Source: JANQPA01 sp964548175 (GTDB lineage: Bacteria; Bacteroidota; Bacteroidia; Chitinophagales; Saprospiraceae). Taken from it: a stretch of 64,000 bases of DNA. The notes beneath the pieces were generated by a model. The model saw only the letters and a list, made by a program, of their open reading frames with translations. It did no database searches and had not been told where the DNA came from. Numbering within the stretch: the stretch's first letter is position 1; every line of letters begins with the position of its first letter. Of this stretch, positions 52,993-61,798 are shown piece after piece. The stretch covers positions 22,717 to 86,716 of the forward strand of contig CAZJQS010000017.1 of assembly GCA_964548175.1 (NCBI GenBank). Direction: 5' to 3'. The position numbers were made by a program, and so were the translations under genes.

Positions 52993-53028
52993 TGTCTATT
53001 GAAAGTCTCCAAAAAAAATTAAAGCATA

Positions 53029-54381
53029 ATGACATCGACAACGAATACGGCTCCTCATATAGAATGGCTCAAACGCATTTATTTTTCTGACCCTGACAAA
53101 CGCATTGCTTTGGCTCCGGGAGAGCAGTTGCTTCAGCCCAACCAGCGCAATGAACGCCTTTTTTTCGTTCTTAAAGGCATGTTAGTTGGCTATATTGAGG
53201 ACGAATTAGATGACCGCTTTGAAATTTTTCGGTCGGAAAAAAACAAACTGGTGGGCGCTTACAGTTTTTTTTCCAAAACCCACGTAAGTTACGCCACGGT
53301 AGAAGCAGAGGGAGAGACCATTGTGGCCTATATCGAAAGCAGTGATCTGGAGCGGGAAGATGTCACATACGGCGACTTTGCGGAGCGTATTCTCCCCGTC
53401 ATTGTAGAAGAGATCTACATGCGACAATTACTGGCCATCCGAGTGAGCATGGACCGCCAAAATGCCATCCGCAAGCTTAATCAGGCCGAAAAGCTTGCCG
53501 CTCTAGGGCAAATGGCGGCCGGTCTGGCGCATGAGCTCAATAATGCCATCGGGGTGATCGAAAAAAAGTCGGAATGGCTGGTCGGCAGAATTTCGGAATA
53601 CATCAGGGAAAAAGCAACCAAAGGAATGTATCCTTTTTTTGAAAAAGGCCTTCAGGAGGGACAGCCGCTTTCCAGCGCCGAAGTGCGCCAGCGTAAAAAT
53701 GAATTGGAAAAACGTTACCGGATGCCTGCCAACCAGGCCAAGGCGGTAGCCAAAATTGGCTTGAACAACCAGGAGATCGACCGTTATTTACCTGACCTTG
53801 ACCAGCATCTTCAGCGCATCAATTATTACTACGAAACGGGGCTGGCCATCCACGATATGCTGGTTGCCGCCCGCCACGCCAGCGAAGTCGTGCGTTCCGT
53901 TCAGCAATTAGGCACGGACACTCGCGTGCATCTGAAAGAAATTGACCTGAATCGCACCATCAAAGACGCCCTGGCTATCCTGGACGACCTCAGCCAGCCT
54001 GTCGACATTAAGCTACAGCTGGGGACCCTGCCTACAGTCACCGCTCATGCCAATGACTGGACTGAGGTATGGGTGAACCTCATCAAGAATGCTATTGAGG
54101 CCCTCAACGGCAGCCAGACGGATCATCCCTTGGTCACCATTTCCTCTTCCTTCCATCAGCAACACATATGGGTGTCCATAGAGGATAACGGCCCGGGTAT
54201 TCCGCCCTCACTAAGGCACAAGATCTTCCAGCCTAACGTAACCACCAAGATAGATGGCCTGACTTTCGGCCTCGGCCTGGGGCTTTCCATAGTACAGCGC
54301 ATCGTACAATCCTATAATGGGGAGGTCATCGTAGAAAGTGAAAAAGGCAACACCAAATTCACTGTAAAAATACCGGCTTAA
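53029..54381 (+). CDS. Sensor histidine kinase with cyclic-nucleotide-binding-like N-terminus
   Basis: This 450-residue protein has no signal peptide or membrane helix and should be cytosolic. Residues 10-135 resemble a CRP/cNMP-binding fold (FFVLKGMLVGYIEDELDDRF, then the GAYSFFSK loop). The phosphoacceptor His168 is in MAAGLAHELNNAIGVIE. The second helix of the dimerisation domain (ARHASEVVRSVQQLG) comes about 110 residues later, so a helical insertion separates the two. The ATPase part has NLIKNAIEAL, DNGPGIP and FGLGLGLSI. Its likely partner is the adjacent response regulator. Whether it binds a cyclic nucleotide is uncertain. Confidence 0.85.
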   Translation: MTSTTNTAPHIEWLKRIYFSDPDKRIALAPGEQLLQPNQRNERLFFVLKGMLVGYIEDELDDRFEIFRSEKNKLVGAYSFFSKTHVSYATVEAEGETIVAYIESSDLEREDVTYGDFAERILPVIVEEIYMRQLLAIRVSMDRQNAIRKLNQAEKLAALGQMAAGLAHELNNAIGVIEKKSEWLVGRISEYIREKATKGMYPFFEKGLQEGQPLSSAEVRQRKNELEKRYRMPANQAKAVAKIGLNNQEIDRYLPDLDQHLQRINYYYETGLAIHDMLVAARHASEVVRSVQQLGTDTRVHLKEIDLNRTIKDALAILDDLSQPVDIKLQLGTLPTVTAHANDWTEVWVNLIKNAIEALNGSQTDHPLVTISSSFHQQHIWVSIEDNGPGIPPSLRHKIFQPNVTTKIDGLTFGLGLGLSIVQRIVQSYNGEVIVESEKGNTKFTVKIPA

Positions 54382-54411
54382 GTGCCTGATCAACCTTAAA
54401 TAACATATACC

Positions 54412-54894
54412 ATGGAAAAATTATTCATCCTTTGCATCGAAGATCAGCGGGAAGTGCTCAATTCCATAGTCGAAGACTTATCCTTTTTCGAGGAGGCCAT
54501 GATCATTGAAGAATGCGAATCAGCAGCTGAAGCAACCGATATTGTCGAGCAAATTGATGCAGATGGCGACCATCTGGCAGTCGTAATTTCCGATCATGTG
54601 ATGCCGGGAAAAAACGGGGTGGAATTCCTTTCCGACCTGCACGAGGACAACCGGTTTAAGCAAACCAAAAAGATCTTGCTCACCGGACTGGCTACTCATG
54701 CGGATACCATCCGGGCCATTAATAAAGCCGCCATCGACCGGTATATCGAAAAACCCTGGCAAACTGAGGTTTTAATTCAATATGTAAAAGAACTTCTTAC
54801 GGAATTCGTTCTTAAAAAGGGCATTCCTTATGAACCTTTGCTCGATTATCTGGATAAGTCTACTCTGTTTGAATTGTTAAAACAAATGCCTTGA
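54412..54894 (+). CDS. Response regulator, receiver domain plus C-terminal extension
   Basis: This 160-residue protein has a CheY-like receiver domain (residues 1-125). Acidic residues Glu10-Asp11 lie in ILCIEDQRE. The likely phosphorylation site is Asp61 in VVISDHVMPGKNG, followed by LLTGLA (Thr) and EKPWQTEVL (Lys). The last 35 residues are a short extension (YEPLLDYLDKSTLFELLKQMP) without an evident DNA-binding domain. It follows the histidine kinase by 30 bases and is its obvious partner. Output may be through protein-protein contact. Confidence 0.9.
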   Translation: MEKLFILCIEDQREVLNSIVEDLSFFEEAMIIEECESAAEATDIVEQIDADGDHLAVVISDHVMPGKNGVEFLSDLHEDNRFKQTKKILLTGLATHADTIRAINKAAIDRYIEKPWQTEVLIQYVKELLTEFVLKKGIPYEPLLDYLDKSTLFELLKQMP

Positions 54895-54945
54895 CATCGA
54901 TTTCAAAAATGATATGGAGACTTCTAAAAACACCGGATTAATGCT

Positions 54946-57006
54946 ATGAAAAAAAAGATGACCATATATCCCGGACTTTCCTATCCCCTGGGCGCCACTG
55001 TAAGGGACGGCGGCGTCAACTTTTCTTTGTTTTCGAAAAACAGCGAGGCGGTCGAGCTGCTACTATTCGACTCCAAAGACCATTCCGCTCCAAGCCATTC
55101 CATACGGCTCGATCCGGAAACCAATAAGACTTTTTATTACTGGCACTGCTTCATTCCCGGGCTAAAGGAAGGCCAATTATATGGATATCGCGTTTTCGGT
55201 CCTTTTGAGCCGGAACGCGGATGGCGTTTTGATGGTCAAAAAGTATTACTGGATCCTTATGCCAGAGCAGTGGTAACCGACACGTATGAACGGGAAAAGG
55301 CTAAACACCCGGGCGATAACTGCGCCTTCGCCCCTAAGGCGGTGGTCATTGACCCCAACAGATACGACTGGGAGGACGATCAGCCGCTGAATCTCCCTTT
55401 TGCCAAATCGGTCATCTACGAGCTGCATGTTGGTGGATTCACCAAACACCCCAGCTCCGGCATTCCCGAAACAAAAAGGGGCACCTACTGGGCGCTTACA
55501 CAAAAGATCCCTTATCTGAAGTCGCTGGGGATAACAGCCGTGGAATTGCTGCCGGTACAACAATTTGACCCTCAGGAAGCCCCGGAAGGCCTTGTTAACT
55601 ACTGGGGATATGCACCGATGGCCTTTTTCGCCCCCCATAATGGTTATGGCTGCACTGACGATCCTGTAGCATTGATCAATGAATTCCGGGATATGATCAA
55701 GGCCTTTCACAAGGCCGGAATAGAGGTCATACTGGATGTCGTCTTTAACCATACGGCCGAGGGAAATGAGCAAGGCCCGGTCCTGTCGCTAAAAGGCATT
55801 GAAAACCTGGGCTATTACATTCTTGAAAAAGACAGAAAACACTATAAAAACTACTCCGGCACCGGCAATACCCTAAACGCCAATCACTCTGTAGTCAGAC
55901 GTTTGATCAGAGACTGCCTCCGCACCTGGGTGGCCGAAATGCATGTAGACGGCTTCCGTTTTGATCTGGCTTCTGTACTATCCAGAGGGGAAGACGGCAG
56001 GCCCCTGGAAAACCCTCCTTTACTTTGGGAAATAGAATCCGATCCTGTGCTTGCGCCGATCAAAATCATCGCAGAAGCCTGGGATCTGGAACAATACCAG
56101 CTGGGGAAATTCGTCGGCGACAAGTGGGCGGAATGGAACGGTCGATTTCGCGATGACGTACGCCGTTTTTTAAAAGGGGATGAAGGAATGGCGCCTGCTG
56201 TTTCCAACCGGATCATCAGTAGCCCTGACCTTTTCGATAACATTCATAAAAGGAACCCCAACCGAAGCATCAATTTTGTGACCTGCCATGACGGTTTTAC
56301 CCTGAACGACCTGGTTTCCTACAATCATAAACACAATGAGCAAAACAGGGAAGGTAATCGCGACGGCACGGATGCTAATTACAGCTGGAACTGCGGAGTG
56401 GAAGGGCCTACCCAGGATCCTGGGATCGAAGCCTTACGCATAAAACAAATGAAAAATTTCCTGACTTTGCTTATGGTCTCGCAGGGAACGCCTATGTTAC
56501 TCATGGGCGACGAAGTTCGACGGACCCAACATGGCAACAATAACGCCTACTGCCAGGATAATGAGATCAGCTGGTTTGACTGGAACGCCGTGGAAAGAGA
56601 ACAGGAACTGATCGATTTCACAAAAAAGGTCATCCATCTTAATCTGAATACGCCGTATTTTCAGGAAAAGCACTTTTGGAACCTACACCGAACCAAGAAA
56701 ACGACCCATATTGTATGGCACGGAACTAGGGTTGGAGAACCTAACTTCAGCCATCATTCGCATACATTGGCCTTTACACTAAGCAATTATAATTACGAGC
56801 ATCAGTATCACGTTATCATCAATGCTTTCTGGGAGCCGCTTACTTTCGAACTCCCTCCTCTGGAAACGAACGGTGGCAACGTTTGGCAGCGTATCATCGA
56901 TACTTCTCTGAGTAAGCAGGGCACGAAAAAGCTTAAGGAATTTGCCTATGAGATGGAGGCAAGGTCGATAGCGGTTTTTCAGTGTCATCAGCAGTGGGTG
57001 GATTGA
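54946..57006 (+). CDS. glgX: Glycogen debranching enzyme GlgX
   Basis: This 686-residue GH13 enzyme hydrolyses alpha-1,6 branches of phosphorylase-trimmed glycogen. An N-terminal CBM48-like domain (about 10-110: YPLGATVRDGGVNFSLFSKN) precedes the barrel. The catalytic Asp is in VDGFRFDLASVL, the Glu in IIAEAWDL and the third acidic residue in FVTCHDGFTLNDLVSYN. The GlgX-type MLLMGDEVRRTQHGNNNAYC segment is present. It closes the transporter-kinase-regulator run after a 51-base gap, which may mean carbon-store mobilisation is co-regulated with uptake. Confidence 0.93.
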   Translation: MKKKMTIYPGLSYPLGATVRDGGVNFSLFSKNSEAVELLLFDSKDHSAPSHSIRLDPETNKTFYYWHCFIPGLKEGQLYGYRVFGPFEPERGWRFDGQKVLLDPYARAVVTDTYEREKAKHPGDNCAFAPKAVVIDPNRYDWEDDQPLNLPFAKSVIYELHVGGFTKHPSSGIPETKRGTYWALTQKIPYLKSLGITAVELLPVQQFDPQEAPEGLVNYWGYAPMAFFAPHNGYGCTDDPVALINEFRDMIKAFHKAGIEVILDVVFNHTAEGNEQGPVLSLKGIENLGYYILEKDRKHYKNYSGTGNTLNANHSVVRRLIRDCLRTWVAEMHVDGFRFDLASVLSRGEDGRPLENPPLLWEIESDPVLAPIKIIAEAWDLEQYQLGKFVGDKWAEWNGRFRDDVRRFLKGDEGMAPAVSNRIISSPDLFDNIHKRNPNRSINFVTCHDGFTLNDLVSYNHKHNEQNREGNRDGTDANYSWNCGVEGPTQDPGIEALRIKQMKNFLTLLMVSQGTPMLLMGDEVRRTQHGNNNAYCQDNEISWFDWNAVEREQELIDFTKKVIHLNLNTPYFQEKHFWNLHRTKKTTHIVWHGTRVGEPNFSHHSHTLAFTLSNYNYEHQYHVIINAFWEPLTFELPPLETNGGNVWQRIIDTSLSKQGTKKLKEFAYEMEARSIAVFQCHQQWVD

Positions 57007-57047
57007 TCAGTTTTAAAGAGACATCCTCCTTTTGACGATGGCCTCGA

Positions 57048-58070
57048 CTAAAACTTCCTTAAATTCACAGGATCAAACACCCATTCCGGCGTCACTAACC
57101 GGCCTCCACCCGGAATTTCATACCACGGGCTTAATCCGGCATTATTAGGATTTTGCAACACCTGAATATCCTGTGCAGGCATATAGCTTTGCGCCAGTAA
57201 AAAAAGTTGCTCACCCGTTTCTTTATTCTTTGCGAGGTCCACCACGATAACGGCATGCCCGGGGAAACCTCCCTGGATGAAGATGTCCCCAATTTGGAGA
57301 TTATCCAAACTCGCTGAGGCTAACTCCTTCTCCAGGCTGGCGGTTCCGGCATAGCCGAACACCAGTTCCATGTATTTCAAGAAAGAAGCATAGGAGGTAC
57401 TCGGCTGAGCCCCCTGATACCAGCTGGTCTGGTTGCCATTGATGCGCACTCTGTACCCTTGTCGCCACTTGCCATAATCCGCCCGGAAGCCGTTGGTGAA
57501 ATTGAAATGGATTTGATCATATTGCTGTTGATGCCAAAGATACTCGCCCCGCAGCCGCATGATGGCGTCGGCGCATTGCTGCAGGTCTCTTTTTCCGATG
57601 TCCATGTCGATCACTGCTGCGTAAACACCCCGGTTTTCCTTGATTGCTCCATTGTAATAATAAACCTTGCTCCCTTCTGGCTTCAGAGGAAGGTGCTGTA
57701 AAAAATCGGTGAAACTGCCTTTCGGAGAGTTGATTCTTTCAAAACCGGCGGGTGGGGTAAACCGAGTGGCGATGTTCTCAGCAGAACGATCGATGGAGGG
57801 AGGAGCATCTGGAATAGACCTGGCAGATTCTTCTGCCCTAACAGGGGTAGATACTTTCGAAGTACTCTTTTCCAACGCTGCGGATGCCTGCTCAGCAACT
57901 ATTTCCTCTCCAATGGCTTCAGCATTCTTTACTTCCTGAGATGCTTCTTCCTGGTCTGAAAGCGGGGTTTCTTCTTCCTGAATAGCAACGGACTTGTCTT
58001 TTCCTGCTTCTGGCTGGCATCCCAGTACCATCATCAGGCTTGCTAAAAGTAATATGGTGTTTATTTTCAT
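57048..58070 (-). CDS. DUF4846 domain lipoprotein
   Basis: This 340-residue protein starts with a lipoprotein signal (MKINTILLLASLMMVLGC). A charged, low-complexity Glu/Ser/Ala linker follows (about 20-95). The DUF4846 domain spans about 105-340 (FTPPAGFERINSPKGSFTDFLQHLPLKPEGSKV, DIFIQGGFPGHAVIVVDLA and the C-terminal SPWYEIPGGGRLVTPEWVFDP). His and Asp residues in GHAVIVVD recall NlpC-like folds, but a function has not been shown. It is transcribed away from the beta-propeller gene and converges with glgX. Confidence 0.85.
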   Translation of the reverse strand: MKINTILLLASLMMVLGCQPEAGKDKSVAIQEEETPLSDQEEASQEVKNAEAIGEEIVAEQASAALEKSTSKVSTPVRAEESARSIPDAPPSIDRSAENIATRFTPPAGFERINSPKGSFTDFLQHLPLKPEGSKVYYYNGAIKENRGVYAAVIDMDIGKRDLQQCADAIMRLRGEYLWHQQQYDQIHFNFTNGFRADYGKWRQGYRVRINGNQTSWYQGAQPSTSYASFLKYMELVFGYAGTASLEKELASASLDNLQIGDIFIQGGFPGHAVIVVDLAKNKETGEQLFLLAQSYMPAQDIQVLQNPNNAGLSPWYEIPGGGRLVTPEWVFDPVNLRKF

Positions 58071-58246
58071 ACTCTAAAGATAAGCGCTTTTTTCATCAAT
58101 GCCCCCTTATTTGTTGTATCAACCCTCATTATGTTTAATGTGATCAAAGTTGTTTTCTAATTTTTGAAGTTTGCTTATCTTAAGTGACCTTTATTCAGAG
58201 CGTAACCTTATGTAAGATGTAAGGTCAGCTAAGTGCTTGTACAAAA

Positions 58247-58299
58247 ATATTTGAAGATAATTTGCCGCCCCCAGGGGGCGGCAAATTATCTTCAAATAT
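58247..58299. repeat. 53-bp perfect palindrome I
   Basis: Arms 58247-58272 and 58274-58299 are exact reverse complements around one A. The centre is GC-rich (GCCGCCCCC/GGGGGCGGC) and the ends are AT-rich. Its last nine bases also form the first arm of the next palindrome. Confidence 0.9.
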
Positions 58300-58343
58300 A
58301 GTTTTTGTTGGCGTCTCAGGCGCCAACAAAAACTATATTTGAA
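58291..58343. repeat. 53-bp hairpin II, sharing an arm with palindrome I
   Basis: Arms 58291-58313 and 58321-58343 (23 bp, exact) flank the loop TCTCAGG. The motif TTCAAATAT at 58291-58299 is used by both structures, so they cannot both form fully in one molecule. The beta-propeller ATG lies 40 bases downstream. Confidence 0.9.
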
Positions 58344-58382
58344 ATGGTTGGCTTACTTATTGATTAATCAAATGCCCTTATT

Positions 58383-61300
58383 ATGGAATTCAGATTGAAC
58401 CTCCCCTGGCTTTTGCCTACACTATTATGTTTATTAATGGTGATTCCCGCTAATGCGCAACGCAAGCAGAAGCAAACCGAAACCACCGAAACCAAAGAAG
58501 AAAAACATCCTCTTGATGAAGTATCTCTGAATGGCCTTAAATTCAGAGGTATTGGCCCGGCGCTCACCTCCGGTCGAATCTCTGATTTTGCCGTCAACCC
58601 CAATAACCCACACGAATACTATGTAGCCGTCGCTTCAGGGGGTGTTTGGAAAACGGTCAATACCGGAACAACCTATACGCCCATTTTTGACAGCCAGGGC
58701 TCCTATTCCATAGGCGTTGTCACAATGGATCCCAATAACCACAACGTCATCTGGGTAGGAACCGGCGAAAATAACGGCCAGCGAAGCGTCGGTTACGGTG
58801 ACGGGGTCTATAAGTCGATCGATGGCGGTCAAAGTTGGAAGCATATGGGCCTGAAGGAGTCCGAGCACATTGGCAGCATAATTGTCGATCCTCGCAATTC
58901 AGACGTCGTCTATGTGGCCGCCATTGGTCCGATCTGGAGCGCCGGCGGTGATCGCGGCGTTTACAAAACAACAGACGGCGGAGAGAACTGGGAAAAAATA
59001 CTGGAGATTGACGAACATACCGGCGTTAGTGAAATTGTAATGGACCCCCGCAATCCTGATGTCCTCTACGCTTCGGCTCATCAGCGCCGGCGACACGTAT
59101 TCACCTATATTGGCGGTGGTCCGGGCTCCGGCCTTTATAAAACTACAGACGGCGGTAAGAACTGGGAAAAAATCAACAAAGGGCTGCCCACCGTAGATCT
59201 CGGGCGCATCGGCCTGGCCATTTCGCCTGCTGATCCTGAAGTGATCTATGCTATTGTGGAAGCAGCTCAGGGCAAGGGAGGTTTCTATCGCTCTACCAAC
59301 CGCGGCGCCGGCTGGGAACGCCGGGGCAGCCATACCACCAGCGGCAACTACTACCAGGAGATCATTGCTGATCCGAAAGACCCGGATGTCGTTTATTCCA
59401 TGGATACCTGGTTCAGCGTCTCAACCGATGGCGGTAAAACCTTTAGCGTGGTGGGCGAGGATACCAAACACGTGGACAATCATGCCATGTGGATTGATCC
59501 TCATAACACCGACCACTGGCTGCTCGGCTGCGACGGCGGCATCTACGAAACCTGGGACGCCGCCAAAAGCTGGGACTTCAAGGCCAATCTTCCGGTAACG
59601 CAGTTCTACAAGGTAGCTGTGGACAATGCAGAACCCTTCTACTTCGTCTACGGTGGCACACAGGACAACTTCAGCCTTGGCGGGCCCTCAAGGGTAACTA
59701 CTGATCATGGCATTGTCAACTCCGACTGGTTTATCACCAATGGCGGAGATGGTTTTGAATCTCAAATCGACCCGGAAAACCCGAACATTGTTTACGCCCA
59801 GTCACAGTACGGCAACCTGGTGCGCTACGACAAACTGAGTGGTGAAACGGTAGGCATTCAGCCGAAGCCGGGGAAAGGCGAAGACAGTTATCGCTGGAAC
59901 TGGGATGCGCCCCTTGCTGTTAGTCATCATCAACCGACTCGCATTTATTTTGCCGCCAACAAACTGTTCCGTTCCGACGATCGCGGCAATAGTTGGCAAG
60001 TATTGGGCGATGACCTCACCCGCCAGATAAACAGGAACGAGCTGAAAGTAATGGATCGCATCTGGGGAATTGATGCGGTTGCTAAAAACGGATCAACCTC
60101 GCCCTATGGGACCATCGTCGCTTTCTCAGAGTCACCAGTTAATGAAGACCTGTTGTATATCGGTACGGACGACGGTCTCCTTCAGGTAAGCGAGGATGGC
60201 GGTCAAAACTGGCGAAAAGTGGATGTTAATGATATCGCTGGTGCGCCTGAGCGCACCTACGTCAATAGTGTTTATGCCTCTCAACACGACGAAAACGTAG
60301 TCTACGCCGCTTTCAATCACCACAAATATGGGGATTTTAGGCCCTATTTGTTCAAGAGTACAGACAAGGGACGCTCCTGGACGGAGATCAGCAACAACTT
60401 GCCGGAGCGCGGCTCCGTTTATGCGATTGAAGAAGATCATATTGATCCGAATCTGATCTTTGTCGGCACGGAGTTTGCTGCTTTCTTCTCAAACGATGGC
60501 GGTCAATTTTGGAAAAAACTAAGCGCCGGACTACCCACGATTGCCGTTCGCGATCTGGCTATTCAACGCCGGGAGAATGATCTGGTACTGGCAACTTTTG
60601 GTCGAGGATTCTATATTTTGGATGATTATTCCTCGCTGCGCTCCCTGAATGCAGAAACCCTTGAAAAAGAAGCCGGGTTGTTTGCGGTGCGTGATGCCTT
60701 GCAGTTTGAAAAGGGAACGCCGCTGGGGCTGCCCGGCAAATCCTTTCAGGGGGATTCCTACTATTCGGCCGAAAATCTCGGGCCGATCGCCATGTTTACT
60801 TATTACATCAAGGAAGACATGAAAACCCGGCAGGAGGTGCGACAGGAAAAAGAAAAGGAAGCCAGGAAGGAAGGTAAAGATAATGTATATCCCAGCTACG
60901 AAGCTTTGAAGGCCGAGCAGGAAGAAGAGGCGCCTCAATTGGTTTTCAGCGTAGCAGATGCTAAAGATACAGTCGTTCGACAATGGACTCAATCACCCGG
61001 GAAGGGCATTCATCGGGTTACCTGGGATTTGCGTTATGCGCCTAAGGATCCGATTAGTTTTCGTAAGCCGGATTTCTATAACCCCTTTGCCGGAGGAGAG
61101 CAAGGTCCCCTGGTTCAGCCGGGAACTTATTCGGTCATTTTGTCCAAGCGGGTTGGCGATGAGGTAACGAAAATAGCAGGTCCCGTTTCCTTTGAAGTGA
61201 AGCGCCTGAACAATACGGTCCTTCCAGCTCGTGACCTGGCGGCCAAAACCGAATTCCAGCGCAGTGCGGAGGAGTTGTCTCGTGTGTTGTCCACTGCAAC

Positions 61301-61700
61301 GGGTAAACTCAGCGAATTCAGCACGGAGCTTCGCTATATTCAGGAAGCGGTCAAGCGAGTAGACCAGCCTATGGGGAATCTATTGCAGGAAGTATCGGTG
61401 TTGGAAGATGAAGTGAGCGCAGTTCGCCAGGATATTTACGGCGATCCGGTGGCCAGAAGGTTAGATATCGATACGCCACCATCTGTTTCAAGCCGGATCT
61501 CAGGCCTCGCTTATGAGCAGGCTAACTCCACGGCCCCGCCAACAAAAACACACAGAGACAACTACACCATCGCCAAAGAAGAATTAGGGCCGATACTGGA
61601 TAAGGTTAAAGCGATCGGAAATCGCCTGGGACGTCTTCAAGCAAAATTAGAAGAGATGGGCGCGCCATACACACCGGGAAGGAGCTTAATGAAAAACTAA
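58383..61700 (+). CDS. Exported Asp-box beta-propeller protein (VPS10/BNR type)
   Basis: This 1105-residue protein has a signal peptide (residues 1-26, ending IPANAQ). About 35-740 form two propeller-like arrays with at least nine Asp-box motifs of the S-x-D-x-G-x-x-W type (for example KSIDGGQSWKHMG, KTTDGGENWEKI, KTTDGGKNWEKI, VSEDGGQNWRKV and KSTDKGRSWTEI). The family is annotated as sortilin/VPS10-like or as glycosyl hydrolase. The C-terminal 360 residues add a beta-sandwich (TQSPGKGIHRVTWDLRYAP) and a helical region. No catalytic set for sialidase was recognised, so enzymatic activity is not assumed. Confidence 0.85.
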   Translation: MEFRLNLPWLLPTLLCLLMVIPANAQRKQKQTETTETKEEKHPLDEVSLNGLKFRGIGPALTSGRISDFAVNPNNPHEYYVAVASGGVWKTVNTGTTYTPIFDSQGSYSIGVVTMDPNNHNVIWVGTGENNGQRSVGYGDGVYKSIDGGQSWKHMGLKESEHIGSIIVDPRNSDVVYVAAIGPIWSAGGDRGVYKTTDGGENWEKILEIDEHTGVSEIVMDPRNPDVLYASAHQRRRHVFTYIGGGPGSGLYKTTDGGKNWEKINKGLPTVDLGRIGLAISPADPEVIYAIVEAAQGKGGFYRSTNRGAGWERRGSHTTSGNYYQEIIADPKDPDVVYSMDTWFSVSTDGGKTFSVVGEDTKHVDNHAMWIDPHNTDHWLLGCDGGIYETWDAAKSWDFKANLPVTQFYKVAVDNAEPFYFVYGGTQDNFSLGGPSRVTTDHGIVNSDWFITNGGDGFESQIDPENPNIVYAQSQYGNLVRYDKLSGETVGIQPKPGKGEDSYRWNWDAPLAVSHHQPTRIYFAANKLFRSDDRGNSWQVLGDDLTRQINRNELKVMDRIWGIDAVAKNGSTSPYGTIVAFSESPVNEDLLYIGTDDGLLQVSEDGGQNWRKVDVNDIAGAPERTYVNSVYASQHDENVVYAAFNHHKYGDFRPYLFKSTDKGRSWTEISNNLPERGSVYAIEEDHIDPNLIFVGTEFAAFFSNDGGQFWKKLSAGLPTIAVRDLAIQRRENDLVLATFGRGFYILDDYSSLRSLNAETLEKEAGLFAVRDALQFEKGTPLGLPGKSFQGDSYYSAENLGPIAMFTYYIKEDMKTRQEVRQEKEKEARKEGKDNVYPSYEALKAEQEEEAPQLVFSVADAKDTVVRQWTQSPGKGIHRVTWDLRYAPKDPISFRKPDFYNPFAGGEQGPLVQPGTYSVILSKRVGDEVTKIAGPVSFEVKRLNNTVLPARDLAAKTEFQRSAEELSRVLSTATGKLSEFSTELRYIQEAVKRVDQPMGNLLQEVSVLEDEVSAVRQDIYGDPVARRLDIDTPPSVSSRISGLAYEQANSTAPPTKTHRDNYTIAKEELGPILDKVKAIGNRLGRLQAKLEEMGAPYTPGRSLMKN

Positions 61701-61798
61701 CCGACCAGAGCTGATGTCATCTGGATAGCTTATAAATTCAGCAGCTTTCCATTTTTCCCTGATAGAAAAAACCTTTGAGTAACGAAAATCTACAAATC

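Larger units (their letters stand above)
58071..58382. other. Divergent region with overlapping palindromes
   Basis: These 312 bases separate DUF4846 from the beta-propeller gene. No ORF or clear TAnnTTTG box was seen; the two palindromes at 58247-58343 dominate the second half. Confidence 0.5.
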
